64,000 bases of DNA, taken from contig NZ_JAYESJ010000001.1 in the NCBI RefSeq assembly GCF_034720595.1, forward strand, positions 832,001 through 896,000, given 5' to 3'. Within the stretch, counting starts at the first letter, position 1. The number at the start of each line of letters is the position of its first letter. Shown here piece after piece: positions 44,122 through 52,748 of the stretch. The stretch is from Rhizobium sp. CC-YZS058. GTDB taxonomy: Bacteria; Pseudomonadota; Alphaproteobacteria; Rhizobiales; Rhizobiaceae. A program made the position numbers and the translations under genes. Under the pieces are notes generated by a model. It made no database searches and was not told the DNA's origin. It worked only from the letters and a program-made list of their open reading frames with translations.

Positions 44122-44466
44122 CAAAGTATCCGTCGCTCCGTGGCTGTGGCCCTGGTTCGGAAGGGGCCGGGTCGAAGGGGCTGGCGGTCCCGCTTGTCCG
44201 TCCCGGTCGGCCGTCAAGGCCGCATGTCGCGGAGTGTCGTGGGTTCAAGAGGCAATATGTCGCGGTGTGGCCGGCTGGCAAGGCTTCGCTAACAGACAAA
44301 AGCCGGAAAACCGGTCGAAACTTTTGGTGCCCGCCGCTTTCCAAGCGGGCGCCACGCCATAGCTTCCTTCCTGGCCGGACCGCGCGGCGGAACGTTGCGC
44401 GCGACCGGCCGTTCACGCTTGTGCGGCGCTTCTGCCGCGCCCTTCCGCTGCGCATGGAGACCGCTC
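44122..44466. other. 345-bp divergent region between oxidase and FdhF-like genes
   Basis: No gene supported. It contains the EcfG-type promoter at 44389-44413 and two copies of ATGTCGCGG (about 44227 and 44267). A roughly symmetric AAAAGCCGGAAAACCGG stretch lies near 44299. The oxidase promoter must lie here; I could not place it. Confidence 0.5.
44389..44413 (+). promoter_or_regulatory. EcfG-type general stress promoter of the molybdoenzyme
   Basis: GGAAC (44389-44393), 16 bases, CGTT (44410-44413): a perfect consensus match 53 bp before the FdhF-like start. On the other strand the same bases read TGAAC-N16-CGTT (44415-44391), one base off, so the site may also fire toward the oxidase genes. 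Confidence 0.65.
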
Positions 44467-46776
44467 ATGTCCGAGGTACCCAAGATCACGACTTATACCG
44501 GCGCTGCCGGCGGCTGGGGTTCCGTCAAGTCGCTCCTGCGCCAGGCGAAGGAAAACGGCCGCCCCGCCTCGGTCATCCGCGGTCTCGCCCTGCAGAACAA
44601 GCCGGATGGCTTCGCCTGCGTCAGCTGCGCCTGGGCCAAGCCTGCCAAGCCCCACCCGGCCGAGTTCTGCGAGAACGGCGCCAAGGCCACCTTCTGGGAG
44701 CTGACGCCGGATCGCGCCACGCCGGAGCTCTTCGCCAAACATACGGTGGAGGAGATGAAGGGCTGGGACGACTATACTCTCGAACGCACCGGGCGACTGA
44801 CCCATCCGATGCGCTACGACGCCGCAACCGACCGCTATGTCGAGACGAGCTGGGAGGACGCCTTCCGCGCCATTGGCCGCGAGCTGAAGGAGATCCGTGC
44901 GCAGGATCCCAAACGTACCGTCTTCTACGCCTCCGGCCGCGCCTCGCTTGAAACCTCCTACATGTATGCGCTGATGGCGCGGCTCTACGGCAACAACAAC
45001 CTGCCCGACAGTTCCAACATGTGCCATGAATCGACCTCGGTCGGTCTGGCGGAAAGCATCGGCCAGCCAGTTGGCAGCGTCCGGCTTTCGGATTTCGACC
45101 AGGCTGACGCCATGTTCTTCTTCGGCCAGAACCCGGGCTCCAACAGCCCTCGCATGCTGCACCAGTTGCAGGAAGCCGTGCAGCGCGGCGCCCGCATCGT
45201 CACCTTCAACCCCCTGAAGGAGCGCGGGCTCGAGCGGTTCGTCAATCCGCAAAGCCCGCTGCAGATGACCGTGGAACATGCCACGGAGATTTCCTGCCAA
45301 TATCATCAGGTCAAGGCCGGCGGCGATATCGCGGCCATTGTCGGCATGGCGAAGGCGGTGATCGAGGCGGACGATGTCGACCTCGCCAAGGGCGGTTCGG
45401 GCGTACTCGACCGTGAGTTCCTGGCCGAGCACACGCAAGGGGCACAGGCCTTCATCGACTATGTCCGGGCGCAGGAGTGGTCCGAGCTCGAACGGGAATC
45501 CGGCCTGCCGCGTGCCGCCATGACCGAGGCCGCCGGCGTTTACCTGACCTCCAAGGCGGTGATGGGTATCTACGGCATGGGGCTCACCCAGCACAAGCGC
45601 GGCGTCGAGACCGTGCAGGTGCTCGTCAACCTCCTGATGCTGCGCGGCAATCTCGGCCGGGATGGCGCAGGCATCTGTCCGGTGCGCGGCCATTCCAACG
45701 TCCAGGGCCAGCGCACGGTCGGCATTGCCGAAAAGGCCCATCTCGTGCCTCTCGATAGGCTCGCCGAACTCTATGATTTCGAGCCGCCGCGCGAGGATGG
45801 CCTGTCGACCGTGGACGCCTGCCAGGGCATCATCGACGGCACGGTGGATGCCTTTATCGGCCTTGGCGGCAATTTCCTGCGCGCCGTTCCCGAACAGCGG
45901 CTTATGGAGGAGCACTGGCCGAAGATGCGGCTCACCGTCCAAGTGGCGACCAAGCTCAATCGCGGCCATCTCTTCAACGGCCGCGTCGCCTATCTCCTGC
46001 CCTGCCTCGGCCGCACCGAGATCGACCGGCAGGCGACGGGGCCGCAGACGGTGAGCATGGAAGACAGCACCTCCTGCTTCCATGGCTCGCGCGGCTTCCA
46101 CGAGCCGGCCTCGCCGCATCTTCTCTCCGAGCCGCGGATCGTCGCCGAACTCGCCAAATCCTGCCTGGAGCCGAACCCGAAGGTCCCGTGGGACGGCTGG
46201 GTTGCGAATTACGCCACGGCGCGCGACGCCATCGAGGCGACCTATCCGGATCTCTTCAAGGACTTCAACGCCCGTATGCACACGCCCGGAGGCATGGAAA
46301 AGCCGTTGCCGGTGCGCGACCGAATCTGGAAGACCGAGAGCGGCAAGGCGGAATTCAAGCTGCCGGGCGCGCTTTCGGCAAGCTTTGCCGAAGACGGGCC
46401 GGACGTGCTCCGGTTGATGACGTTGCGCTCCAACGACCAGTTCAACACCACCGTCTATGGCTATGACGACCGCTTCCGCGGCGTGGACGGCACCCGTATG
46501 GTGCTCTTCCTCAACCGAAAGGAAATGGCCCGGCTCGGCGTCCGCGAGGCCGAGATCGTCTCTCTCGAAACGGTGGCGGACGACAATGTCGAGCGTCGGC
46601 TCGACGGGCTTCGCGTCGTGCCCTATGACATTCCGGACGGCTGCACCGGCGCCTATTATCCGGAAGCCAACGGCCTCATCCCGCTCTGGCAGCATGCGGA
46701 AAAGAGCAAGGTACCCGCCGCCAAATCCGTCCCCGTCCGCATCGTCCGATCCGGCACGCAGGCGGAGACGGCCTGA
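44467..46776 (+). CDS. FdhF/YdeP-family molybdopterin oxidoreductase
   Basis: 769 residues of the molybdopterin-guanine-dinucleotide oxidoreductase superfamily, FdhF/YdeP subgroup. Evidence: the N-terminal CVSCAW pair, NNLPDSSNMCHESTSVGL, FFFGQNPGSNSPRML, GICPVRGHSNVQGQRT, and a C-terminal cofactor domain with TLRSNDQFNTTVYGYDDR. No Cys ligands for a 4Fe-4S cluster beyond the CxxC region are obvious. E. coli YdeP is tied to acid resistance; the reaction is unknown. ATG 44467 begins the family similarity. The perfect EcfG-type promoter points to stress induction. Confidence 0.88.
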   Translation: MSEVPKITTYTGAAGGWGSVKSLLRQAKENGRPASVIRGLALQNKPDGFACVSCAWAKPAKPHPAEFCENGAKATFWELTPDRATPELFAKHTVEEMKGWDDYTLERTGRLTHPMRYDAATDRYVETSWEDAFRAIGRELKEIRAQDPKRTVFYASGRASLETSYMYALMARLYGNNNLPDSSNMCHESTSVGLAESIGQPVGSVRLSDFDQADAMFFFGQNPGSNSPRMLHQLQEAVQRGARIVTFNPLKERGLERFVNPQSPLQMTVEHATEISCQYHQVKAGGDIAAIVGMAKAVIEADDVDLAKGGSGVLDREFLAEHTQGAQAFIDYVRAQEWSELERESGLPRAAMTEAAGVYLTSKAVMGIYGMGLTQHKRGVETVQVLVNLLMLRGNLGRDGAGICPVRGHSNVQGQRTVGIAEKAHLVPLDRLAELYDFEPPREDGLSTVDACQGIIDGTVDAFIGLGGNFLRAVPEQRLMEEHWPKMRLTVQVATKLNRGHLFNGRVAYLLPCLGRTEIDRQATGPQTVSMEDSTSCFHGSRGFHEPASPHLLSEPRIVAELAKSCLEPNPKVPWDGWVANYATARDAIEATYPDLFKDFNARMHTPGGMEKPLPVRDRIWKTESGKAEFKLPGALSASFAEDGPDVLRLMTLRSNDQFNTTVYGYDDRFRGVDGTRMVLFLNRKEMARLGVREAEIVSLETVADDNVERRLDGLRVVPYDIPDGCTGAYYPEANGLIPLWQHAEKSKVPAAKSVPVRIVRSGTQAETA

Positions 46777-46836
46777 GGGAGGCGATCAGCGCTCACCGGC
46801 GTGGGGTGGAGCGGCGGGATGCTGGCGCTGTGTGAC

Positions 46837-46866
46837 GTGATCGATAAAGTTGGATTTATCGATCAC
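46837..46866. repeat. 12-bp perfect inverted repeat with 6-nt loop
   Basis: GTGATCGATAAA (46837-46848) and TTTATCGATCAC (46855-46866) are exact reverse complements. It lies 60 bp after the molybdoenzyme stop and 75 bp before the ku promoter. It could be a terminator stem without a T-run, or a regulator site. Confidence 0.6.
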
Positions 46867-46940
46867 GCCCTGCCGGCTCGGAGTGGACCGGCATTCCTTC
46901 GCTGTCTGCCGGACCCATCTGGCAGCGGATTGGCTCCCTT

Positions 46941-46965
46941 GGAACCGCCGCACCCTCCGTTCGTT
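46941..46965 (+). promoter_or_regulatory. EcfG-type general stress promoter of ku-ligD
   Basis: GGAAC (46941-46945), 16 bases, CGTT (46962-46965): a perfect consensus match, 32 bp before the ku start. Stationary-phase control of end joining has been reported in rhizobia, which fits. Confidence 0.7.
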
Positions 46966-46997
46966 GTAGCATCGAGTGGAAGAACCTGAGGCGGGGT

Positions 46998-47843
46998 GTG
47001 TGGATGACGCGGCGGGCGAGTTGGAAGGGGACGTTGAAGTTTCGGTCGATCTCCTGCGAGGTCGGGCTCTATTCGGCGCTGTCGTCCACCGAGAAGATCT
47101 CCTTCAATATCATCAACCGCAAGACCGGCCATCGGGTCGAGCGGCAGTTCGTCGACAGCGAAACCGGTAAGCCGGTCGAGCGGGACGACCAGATCAAGGG
47201 CTATGCGCTCGACAATGGCGATTACATCACCATCGAGGGCGATGAACTGGCCGCGCTGATGCCGGAGAACGACAAGACGATCACGCTCAAGCGCTTCTTG
47301 CCGCTCGAAGCCGTCGACACGCTCTATTTCGACAGGCCCTATCACCTCGCACCCGTCGGCGATCATGATGGAGAGACCATGGCGGCGCTTGCCCGCGCCA
47401 TGGCCGCCGATGGCATGGCGGCGATCGGCGAGGCGATCCTTTTCCGCCGCAACCGGACGCTCCTGATCCGCCCGCAGGGCGACACGCTGGTCGCGACCAC
47501 GCTCAATTTCGACTACGAGGTCCGCTCGGCCAAGACCGCCTTCAAGTCCATTCCCGACGTCAAGATGGATGACGAGATGCTGGATCTCGCCGGGCATATC
47601 ATCGCGACCAAGTCCGGCCGCTTCGATCCTCATGCCTATACCGATCGCTACAATGACGCGCTGACCGAGCTGGTGCAGGCCAAGATTGCCGGCAAGACGC
47701 TGCCGAAGCGCAAGGTCGAGAAGCGCGACAACATCGTCGATTTGAAGGAGGCGCTGCGCCGCAGCGTGGAGGCGGGCGGCAAGACGGGCAAGAGCGGGAA
47801 GGGCGGCAGGAGCGCGGCCGCCACAAGCCGCAAGGCGGGCTGA
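46998..47843 (+). CDS. ku: Ku protein, non-homologous end joining
   Basis: 281 residues of the bacterial Ku family, a homodimeric ring that binds DNA double-strand ends and recruits LigD. Evidence: the start SWKGTLKFRSISCEVGLYSA, KTGHRVERQFVDSETG, KGYALDNGDYITIEGDEL and the C-terminal helical region. The last 30 residues are a Lys/Gly/Ser-rich basic tail, often used for DNA binding. GTG 46998 has GAGG six bases upstream; ATG 47004 is possible. LigD follows 3 bp after the stop, so the two form an operon driven by the EcfG-type promoter. Confidence 0.93.
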   Translation: MWMTRRASWKGTLKFRSISCEVGLYSALSSTEKISFNIINRKTGHRVERQFVDSETGKPVERDDQIKGYALDNGDYITIEGDELAALMPENDKTITLKRFLPLEAVDTLYFDRPYHLAPVGDHDGETMAALARAMAADGMAAIGEAILFRRNRTLLIRPQGDTLVATTLNFDYEVRSAKTAFKSIPDVKMDDEMLDLAGHIIATKSGRFDPHAYTDRYNDALTELVQAKIAGKTLPKRKVEKRDNIVDLKEALRRSVEAGGKTGKSGKGGRSAAATSRKAG

Positions 47844-47846
47844 GCC

Positions 47847-50450
47847 ATGAGTCTCGCCACCTACAACGCCAAACGTCGCTTCGACCAGACGCCGGAACCG
47901 AAAGGCGAAACCGAAGCCGCGGGTGCGAAGGGAGAGCGGCGCTTCGTCGTGCAGAAGCACGATGCCACCCGGCTACATTACGACTTCCGCCTGGAGGTGG
48001 ACGGCGTGATGAAGAGCTGGGCGGTGACGCGGGGCCCCAGCCTCGACCCGGAAGACAAGCGCCTCGCGGTGCATGTCGAGGACCACCCGCTCTCCTACAA
48101 TGATTTCGAAGGCATCATTCCCAAGGGCCAGTATGGCGGCGGCACGGTGATCGTCTGGGACCGAGGAACCTGGAGCCCGATCCACGATCTCGAAAAATCC
48201 TACAAGAAAGGGCACCTCGAATTCACACTCGAGGGCGAGAAGCTGAAGGGCCGCTGGCATTTGGTGCGCATGCATGGACGGCCTGGCGAAACGCGCGAGA
48301 ACTGGCTGCTGATCAAGGGAGACGACGAGGAGGCGCGGCCAGGCAAGGGCGAAGCGCTGCTTAAAGAACGCCCCGACTCCGTCAAATCCGGCCGCACGCT
48401 CGATGAGGTCAAGGCGGCGCCGGAGGATACCTGGAACTCCAGGGGGAAGGACGGGGCGGAGAACGCGGCCTCCTCATCGAGGAAGACCCGCAAGGCGTCC
48501 GGCCCGGCGGCCGGCAAGACGTCAGCTTCCTCCGCGGCCAAGGCACAGGCGCATGAATGGCCGAAGGGGGCGCGCAAGAGCGCGCTGCCGGACTTCGTCC
48601 AGCCGGCGCTCGCCACGCTCAAGGCCAAGCCACCGGCCGGCACGCGCTGGCTGCATGAGATCAAGTTCGACGGCTACCGTCTGCAGGCGCGCATCGACCA
48701 TGGCGCCGTCACGCTGCTCACCCGCGGCGGGCTCGACTGGACGGCACGGTTCGGCCCGGCCATCTCTGATGCGCTTGCCGCGCTGCCGGTCGAAACGGCG
48801 CTGCTCGATGGCGAGATCGTCGTGGAGCGCGGCAATGGCGCGTCCGATTTTTCCGCCTTGCAGGAGGACCTGAGCGAAGGCCGCAGCGATCGCTTTCGCT
48901 TCTATCTCTTCGACTGCCTGCATCTCGACGGGCACGATGTCCGCAAGGCGCCGCTCGTTGCGCGCAAGGCGCTGCTTGAGAAATTGCTGCGCAGCGACGA
49001 CCCGCTGCTGCGCTTCTCGGATCATTTCGAGGATGACGGCAACCTGGTGCTGACCCATGCCTGCCGCCTAAGCCTTGAGGGCGTGATCTCCAAGGATCGG
49101 GACAGCGCGTATGAATCCGGGCGTTCGAAGCTCTGGATCAAGTCGAAATGCTCCGAGCGGCAGGAATTCGTCATCGGCGGCTATGCGCCATCCTCTACCT
49201 CCGACCATGCGATCGGCGCGCTGGCGCTCGGCGTCTACGAAGGCAAGGCGCTGCGGCATGTGGGGCGCGTCGGCACCGGTTTCACGCGCAGCATGGCCGA
49301 ACGCCTGTTCGAGCTGCTGTCGCCGCTTGAAGAGGAAAAGAGCCCGTTTTCCGAGAAGCTGACGGCCGATGCGCGGCGCGGACTCGTCTATGTCGCGCCG
49401 AAGCTGGTCGCCGAGGTCGAGTTCCGCGCCTGGTCGGCCGATGGCAATCTGCGCCACGCCGCCTTCCGCGGTCTGCGGGAGGACAAGGGCGCGGAGGCGG
49501 TGATACGCGAGACGAAAGATTCAACGGAAGCGCCGAAGCGCGCGTCCGGCAAGGCGAAGACCACGGTGCCTGCCCCACCCAAGGCGCGCATCGCGCTGAC
49601 CCATCCCGACCGGATCTACTGGCCGAAGGAGGGCGTCACCAAACAGGGGTTGGCGGACTACTATGCCCAGGTCTGGCCCTTCATGGCGCCTTTCGTGGTC
49701 GACCGGCCGCTCTCGCTGCTGCGCTGCCCGGACGGGATCGACGGCAAGCAGCGCTTCTTCCAGAAACATGCCTGGCGGGGCATGAACAAGGCTGTCGGGC
49801 AGATCAAGGATGCGAAGGACAAGAGCGGCGAGCCGCTGCTGCGCATTCTCGATTTCGATGGCCTGGCGGCGCTGGTGCAATCGGCAACGCTCGAAATCCA
49901 CCCCTGGGGTGCCACCACCAAGGCTTTGGAAAAGCCGGACATGATCACCATGGATCTCGATCCCGGCGAGGATGTGGCCTGGTCGGCGGTCATCGAAGGC
50001 GCGCAGCTTCTGAAACAGCTGATCGAGGCGGACGGCCTTACCGCCTTCGTCAAAACCTCGGGCGGCAAGGGCCTGCATGTGGTGGTGCCGCTCAAGCCTT
50101 CAGCCAACTGGGTCGCGGTCAAGGCCTATGCCAAGGCGCTCGCCACGGCCGCCGCGCGGGCAGAGCCCGACAAATATCTCGCGGTCGCCACCAAGGCCAA
50201 GCGCAAGGGCCGCATCTTCATCGACTATCTGCGCAATGGCCGCGGCGCCACCGCCGTTGCTCCCTTTTCCACCCGGGCACGCCCCGGCGCCGCCGTCTCG
50301 ACTCCGATCGCCTGGGAGGAGCTGACCGACGCGATCGGCCCGGCCAGCTTCACCGTCGATACTGTCCCCAACCGACTGGCCGCCCTGAAGCAGGATCCGT
50401 GGGAGGGGTTCTTCGACGCTGCAGGGACGGTGCCGAAGGGGAAGCGGTGA
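47847..50450 (+). CDS. ligD: multifunctional DNA ligase LigD
   Basis: 867 residues with three domains in the Pseudomonas order. First the 3'-phosphoesterase (about 10-165, with HDATRLHYDFRLE and HPLSYNDFEG). Then the ATP-dependent ligase (about 255-560, nucleotidyl Lys in EIKFDGYRL near 272). Then the primase-polymerase (about 585-855, catalytic Asp pair in MDLDPGEDV near 701, plus TSGGKGLHVVVPL). The linkers are Lys/Ala/Ser-rich. It trims, fills and seals ends held by Ku. No separate ribosome site is needed beyond the coupled start 3 bp after ku. Confidence 0.96.
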   Translation: MSLATYNAKRRFDQTPEPKGETEAAGAKGERRFVVQKHDATRLHYDFRLEVDGVMKSWAVTRGPSLDPEDKRLAVHVEDHPLSYNDFEGIIPKGQYGGGTVIVWDRGTWSPIHDLEKSYKKGHLEFTLEGEKLKGRWHLVRMHGRPGETRENWLLIKGDDEEARPGKGEALLKERPDSVKSGRTLDEVKAAPEDTWNSRGKDGAENAASSSRKTRKASGPAAGKTSASSAAKAQAHEWPKGARKSALPDFVQPALATLKAKPPAGTRWLHEIKFDGYRLQARIDHGAVTLLTRGGLDWTARFGPAISDALAALPVETALLDGEIVVERGNGASDFSALQEDLSEGRSDRFRFYLFDCLHLDGHDVRKAPLVARKALLEKLLRSDDPLLRFSDHFEDDGNLVLTHACRLSLEGVISKDRDSAYESGRSKLWIKSKCSERQEFVIGGYAPSSTSDHAIGALALGVYEGKALRHVGRVGTGFTRSMAERLFELLSPLEEEKSPFSEKLTADARRGLVYVAPKLVAEVEFRAWSADGNLRHAAFRGLREDKGAEAVIRETKDSTEAPKRASGKAKTTVPAPPKARIALTHPDRIYWPKEGVTKQGLADYYAQVWPFMAPFVVDRPLSLLRCPDGIDGKQRFFQKHAWRGMNKAVGQIKDAKDKSGEPLLRILDFDGLAALVQSATLEIHPWGATTKALEKPDMITMDLDPGEDVAWSAVIEGAQLLKQLIEADGLTAFVKTSGGKGLHVVVPLKPSANWVAVKAYAKALATAAARAEPDKYLAVATKAKRKGRIFIDYLRNGRGATAVAPFSTRARPGAAVSTPIAWEELTDAIGPASFTVDTVPNRLAALKQDPWEGFFDAAGTVPKGKR

Positions 50451-50556
50451 GGAGCGAGGAGGCAGTAGGGAGTAGGGAGTGGCAGCTCTTCGTTGCCATG
50501 TACGCCGTTAGTGAGCTGGGTCCGTAGCGGGCCGAAGATCCGGGAAGAGGTCGGCG

Positions 50557-51543
50557 CTATGCGCTGAGCTCCGAGCGAAGTCCGAAGCGTTGGCGGTACT
50601 GCGTCGGTTTCAGTCCGGTGACACGCAGGAAGATCTTTCGGAAGGCCGCACCGTCGGAATAGCCGACGTTCCAGGCGATCTGGGCCACGGGCAGCCCGGT
50701 GGTCTCCAGGGCGTCCCGCGCCTGCATCATACGGATCTGCTGGATGTATTCGGTCGGCCGAAGCCCCGTCGCCTTGACGAACCGGCGCAGGAAGGTGCGT
50801 TCGGTCAGTCCCGCCCGGTCGGCCAGGTCCGGGATCTCATGAGCCTGCGATGCCGTGGCATGGATATGGTGCTGAACATGCAGGATCGCCGTATCGCCAT
50901 GGTCGAATTTGGGTGCGAAGGACCGGTAGGGATCCTGGTCGCGACGGGGCGGATCGACGAGCAGGAAACGGGCCGTCGCCAGCATGGTCTGTAGGCCCAT
51001 CAGTTTCTCGACGAGCGTCAGTCCGAGATCCGTCCAGGCGAGAATCCCGCCGGCCGTCACGATGTCGCCGTCGTCGATGACCATCCGCTCGGCCGCCAGT
51101 TCCAGCTTCGGATAGCGTGCTGCCAGTTCATCGCTGAACGCCCAGTGCGTGGTGACCCGTCGGCCGTCGATCAATCCCGTCTCGGCCAGCACGAAGGCGC
51201 CGGCGCAGATCGATCCGACTGTGGCACCTTCGTGATGCCTGGCCACCATCCAGCGCGCCGCAACAGGCATGGCCTGCATCTTGGCGGGCATGACGATGCT
51301 CGGTGGCGCGATGACATAGCTGAGGCGATGCGCGGCGCCGGGATGGCTATCCCAGACGCAGACGACATCGTCCTGCTCGACCTGCCAGTGTGAAACCCGC
51401 ACCGTTCTCTGATGGTCGGCCTGGTATGGCACCCATTGGCTCGCGATCCGGAACAGATCCGTCAACCCGTAGACGGCTGCCAACTGACAGTCGGGATAGA
51501 TCAGCAACCCGACTTCCGCCACCACCTCGCGCCGCTCGGCCAT
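50557..51543 (-). CDS. GlxA-type regulator (DJ-1/PfpI + AraC)
   Basis: 328 residues: an N-terminal DJ-1/PfpI-like domain (about 10-190) with the cysteine elbow SICAGAFVLAETGL, then an AraC DNA-binding domain (about 225-320, DLADRAGLTERTFLRRFVKA and IAWNVGYSDGAAFRKIF). It is divergent from the exported hydrolase at 51659 across 115 bp and probably controls it. The ligand sensed is unknown. GlxA-like proteins often respond to amines or small metabolites. Confidence 0.9.
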   Translation of the reverse strand: MAERREVVAEVGLLIYPDCQLAAVYGLTDLFRIASQWVPYQADHQRTVRVSHWQVEQDDVVCVWDSHPGAAHRLSYVIAPPSIVMPAKMQAMPVAARWMVARHHEGATVGSICAGAFVLAETGLIDGRRVTTHWAFSDELAARYPKLELAAERMVIDDGDIVTAGGILAWTDLGLTLVEKLMGLQTMLATARFLLVDPPRRDQDPYRSFAPKFDHGDTAILHVQHHIHATASQAHEIPDLADRAGLTERTFLRRFVKATGLRPTEYIQQIRMMQARDALETTGLPVAQIAWNVGYSDGAAFRKIFLRVTGLKPTQYRQRFGLRSELSA

Positions 51544-51658
51544 TTTGTCAGTTTCCGCTTCATGATCGTCATTTCCGCCGCCTCCCTATAAGGCAGGTTT
51601 GGCTTACATCTGTCCATGTCGAAACGACGAAGCCCGAATTTTCCGAAGGGAAACGGCC

Positions 51659-52666
51659 ATGACATCGATTGAACCAGGCTCCGGCCCGATGGCCACGCGG
51701 CGGGGCTTGCTGATTGCGGGCGGCGCAGCCGTGTCGCTCGCGGTCGTCAAGTTCCCCGCATCCGCCCAGACCCAGACTGCATCCAAGACCCAAACCGCAA
51801 CCAAGATCCAAGGAGAGACCGACATGACCAGCAGTTTCGTCACCACTAAGGACGGCGTTGACATCTTCTACAAGGACTGGGGTCCGAAGAACGCCCAGCC
51901 GATCGTTTTCCACCACGGCTGGCCGCTGTCCTCCGACGACTGGGACGCGCAGATGCTCTTCTTCCTGTCCAAGGGCTATCGCGTCGTTGCCCATGATCGC
52001 CGCGGCCATGGTCGCTCGGCGCAGGTGGCCGAGGGGCATGATATGGATCACTACGCCGCTGATGCTTTCGCGGTTGCAGAGCATCTGGACCTGAAAAACG
52101 CCGTCCATATCGGCCACTCCACCGGCGGCGGCGAAGTCGCCCGCTATGTCGCCAAGCATGGCGAGCCGTCGGGACGGGTGGCGAAGGCCGTGCTCGTCTC
52201 GGCCGTTCCGCCGCTGATGCTGAAGACATCAGCCAATCCGGAAGGCCTGCCGATCGAGGTCTTCGACGGGTTCCGCTCCGCTCTCGCGGCCAATCGCGCG
52301 CAGTTCTTCCGCGATGTGCCGGCCGGCCCCTTCTATGGCTTCAACCGCGATGGCGGACAGGCTCAGGAAGGCGTCATCCAGAATTGGTGGCGGCAGGGCA
52401 TGATGGGCAGTGCCAAGGCCCATTATGATGGCATCAAGGCGTTTTCGGAAACCGACCAGACGGAAGACCTGAAGGCCATTTCGGTGCCGACGCTGGTGCT
52501 GCACGGCGAAGACGACCAGATCGTCCCGATCGCCGATTCCGCTCTGAAGTCGGTGAAGCTGCTGAAAAACGGAACGCTGAAGACCTATCCCGGCTTCTCG
52601 CACGGCATGCTCACCATCAATGCCGATGTGCTGAATAACGATCTGCTTCAGTTCATCAAGGCCTGA
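51659..52666 (+). CDS. alpha/beta hydrolase (chloroperoxidase-like) with exported form
   Basis: 335 residues. Residues 1-33 resemble a Tat signal (TRRGLLIAGGAAVSLAVV, ending SAQ). A QTQT/KTQT low-complexity linker follows (about 34-50), then a full alpha/beta hydrolase of the non-haem chloroperoxidase group (about 58-335): HHGWPLSSDDWD, nucleophile Ser in GHSTGGGE, acid in HGEDDQIVPI and His in FSHGML. An in-frame ATG at 51824 with AAGGAGAGACC just upstream could produce a cytosolic form lacking the signal. The divergent GlxA-type gene likely regulates it. Perhydrolase, esterase or lactonase activity is possible. Confidence 0.88.
   Translation: MTSIEPGSGPMATRRGLLIAGGAAVSLAVVKFPASAQTQTASKTQTATKIQGETDMTSSFVTTKDGVDIFYKDWGPKNAQPIVFHHGWPLSSDDWDAQMLFFLSKGYRVVAHDRRGHGRSAQVAEGHDMDHYAADAFAVAEHLDLKNAVHIGHSTGGGEVARYVAKHGEPSGRVAKAVLVSAVPPLMLKTSANPEGLPIEVFDGFRSALAANRAQFFRDVPAGPFYGFNRDGGQAQEGVIQNWWRQGMMGSAKAHYDGIKAFSETDQTEDLKAISVPTLVLHGEDDQIVPIADSALKSVKLLKNGTLKTYPGFSHGMLTINADVLNNDLLQFIKA
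51811..51826 (+). promoter_or_regulatory. internal ribosome site and start in the hydrolase gene
   Basis: AGGAGAGACCGAC then ATG (51824), in frame with the upstream start 55 codons earlier. With the preceding A it forms AAGGAGA, a stronger Shine-Dalgarno than at the first ATG. It marks exactly where the conserved hydrolase domain begins. Confidence 0.6.
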
Positions 52667-52680
52667 CCGGCTTGCAACAA

Positions 52681-52729
52681 GAGGCTGCGTCGGAACCCTG
52701 CCGCAGCCTCGCACAGCCTTTAGGGCTGT
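52681..52729. terminator. tandem hairpins between convergent genes
   Basis: GAGGCTGCG/CGCAGCCTC (52681-52689 with 52702-52710) and ACAGCC/GGCTGT (52713-52718 with 52724-52729). It lies between the hydrolase stop and the convergent second ku stop, so it could end both transcripts. Confidence 0.6.
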
Positions 52730-52748
52730 TCAGGGACCCGAAGCAGGA

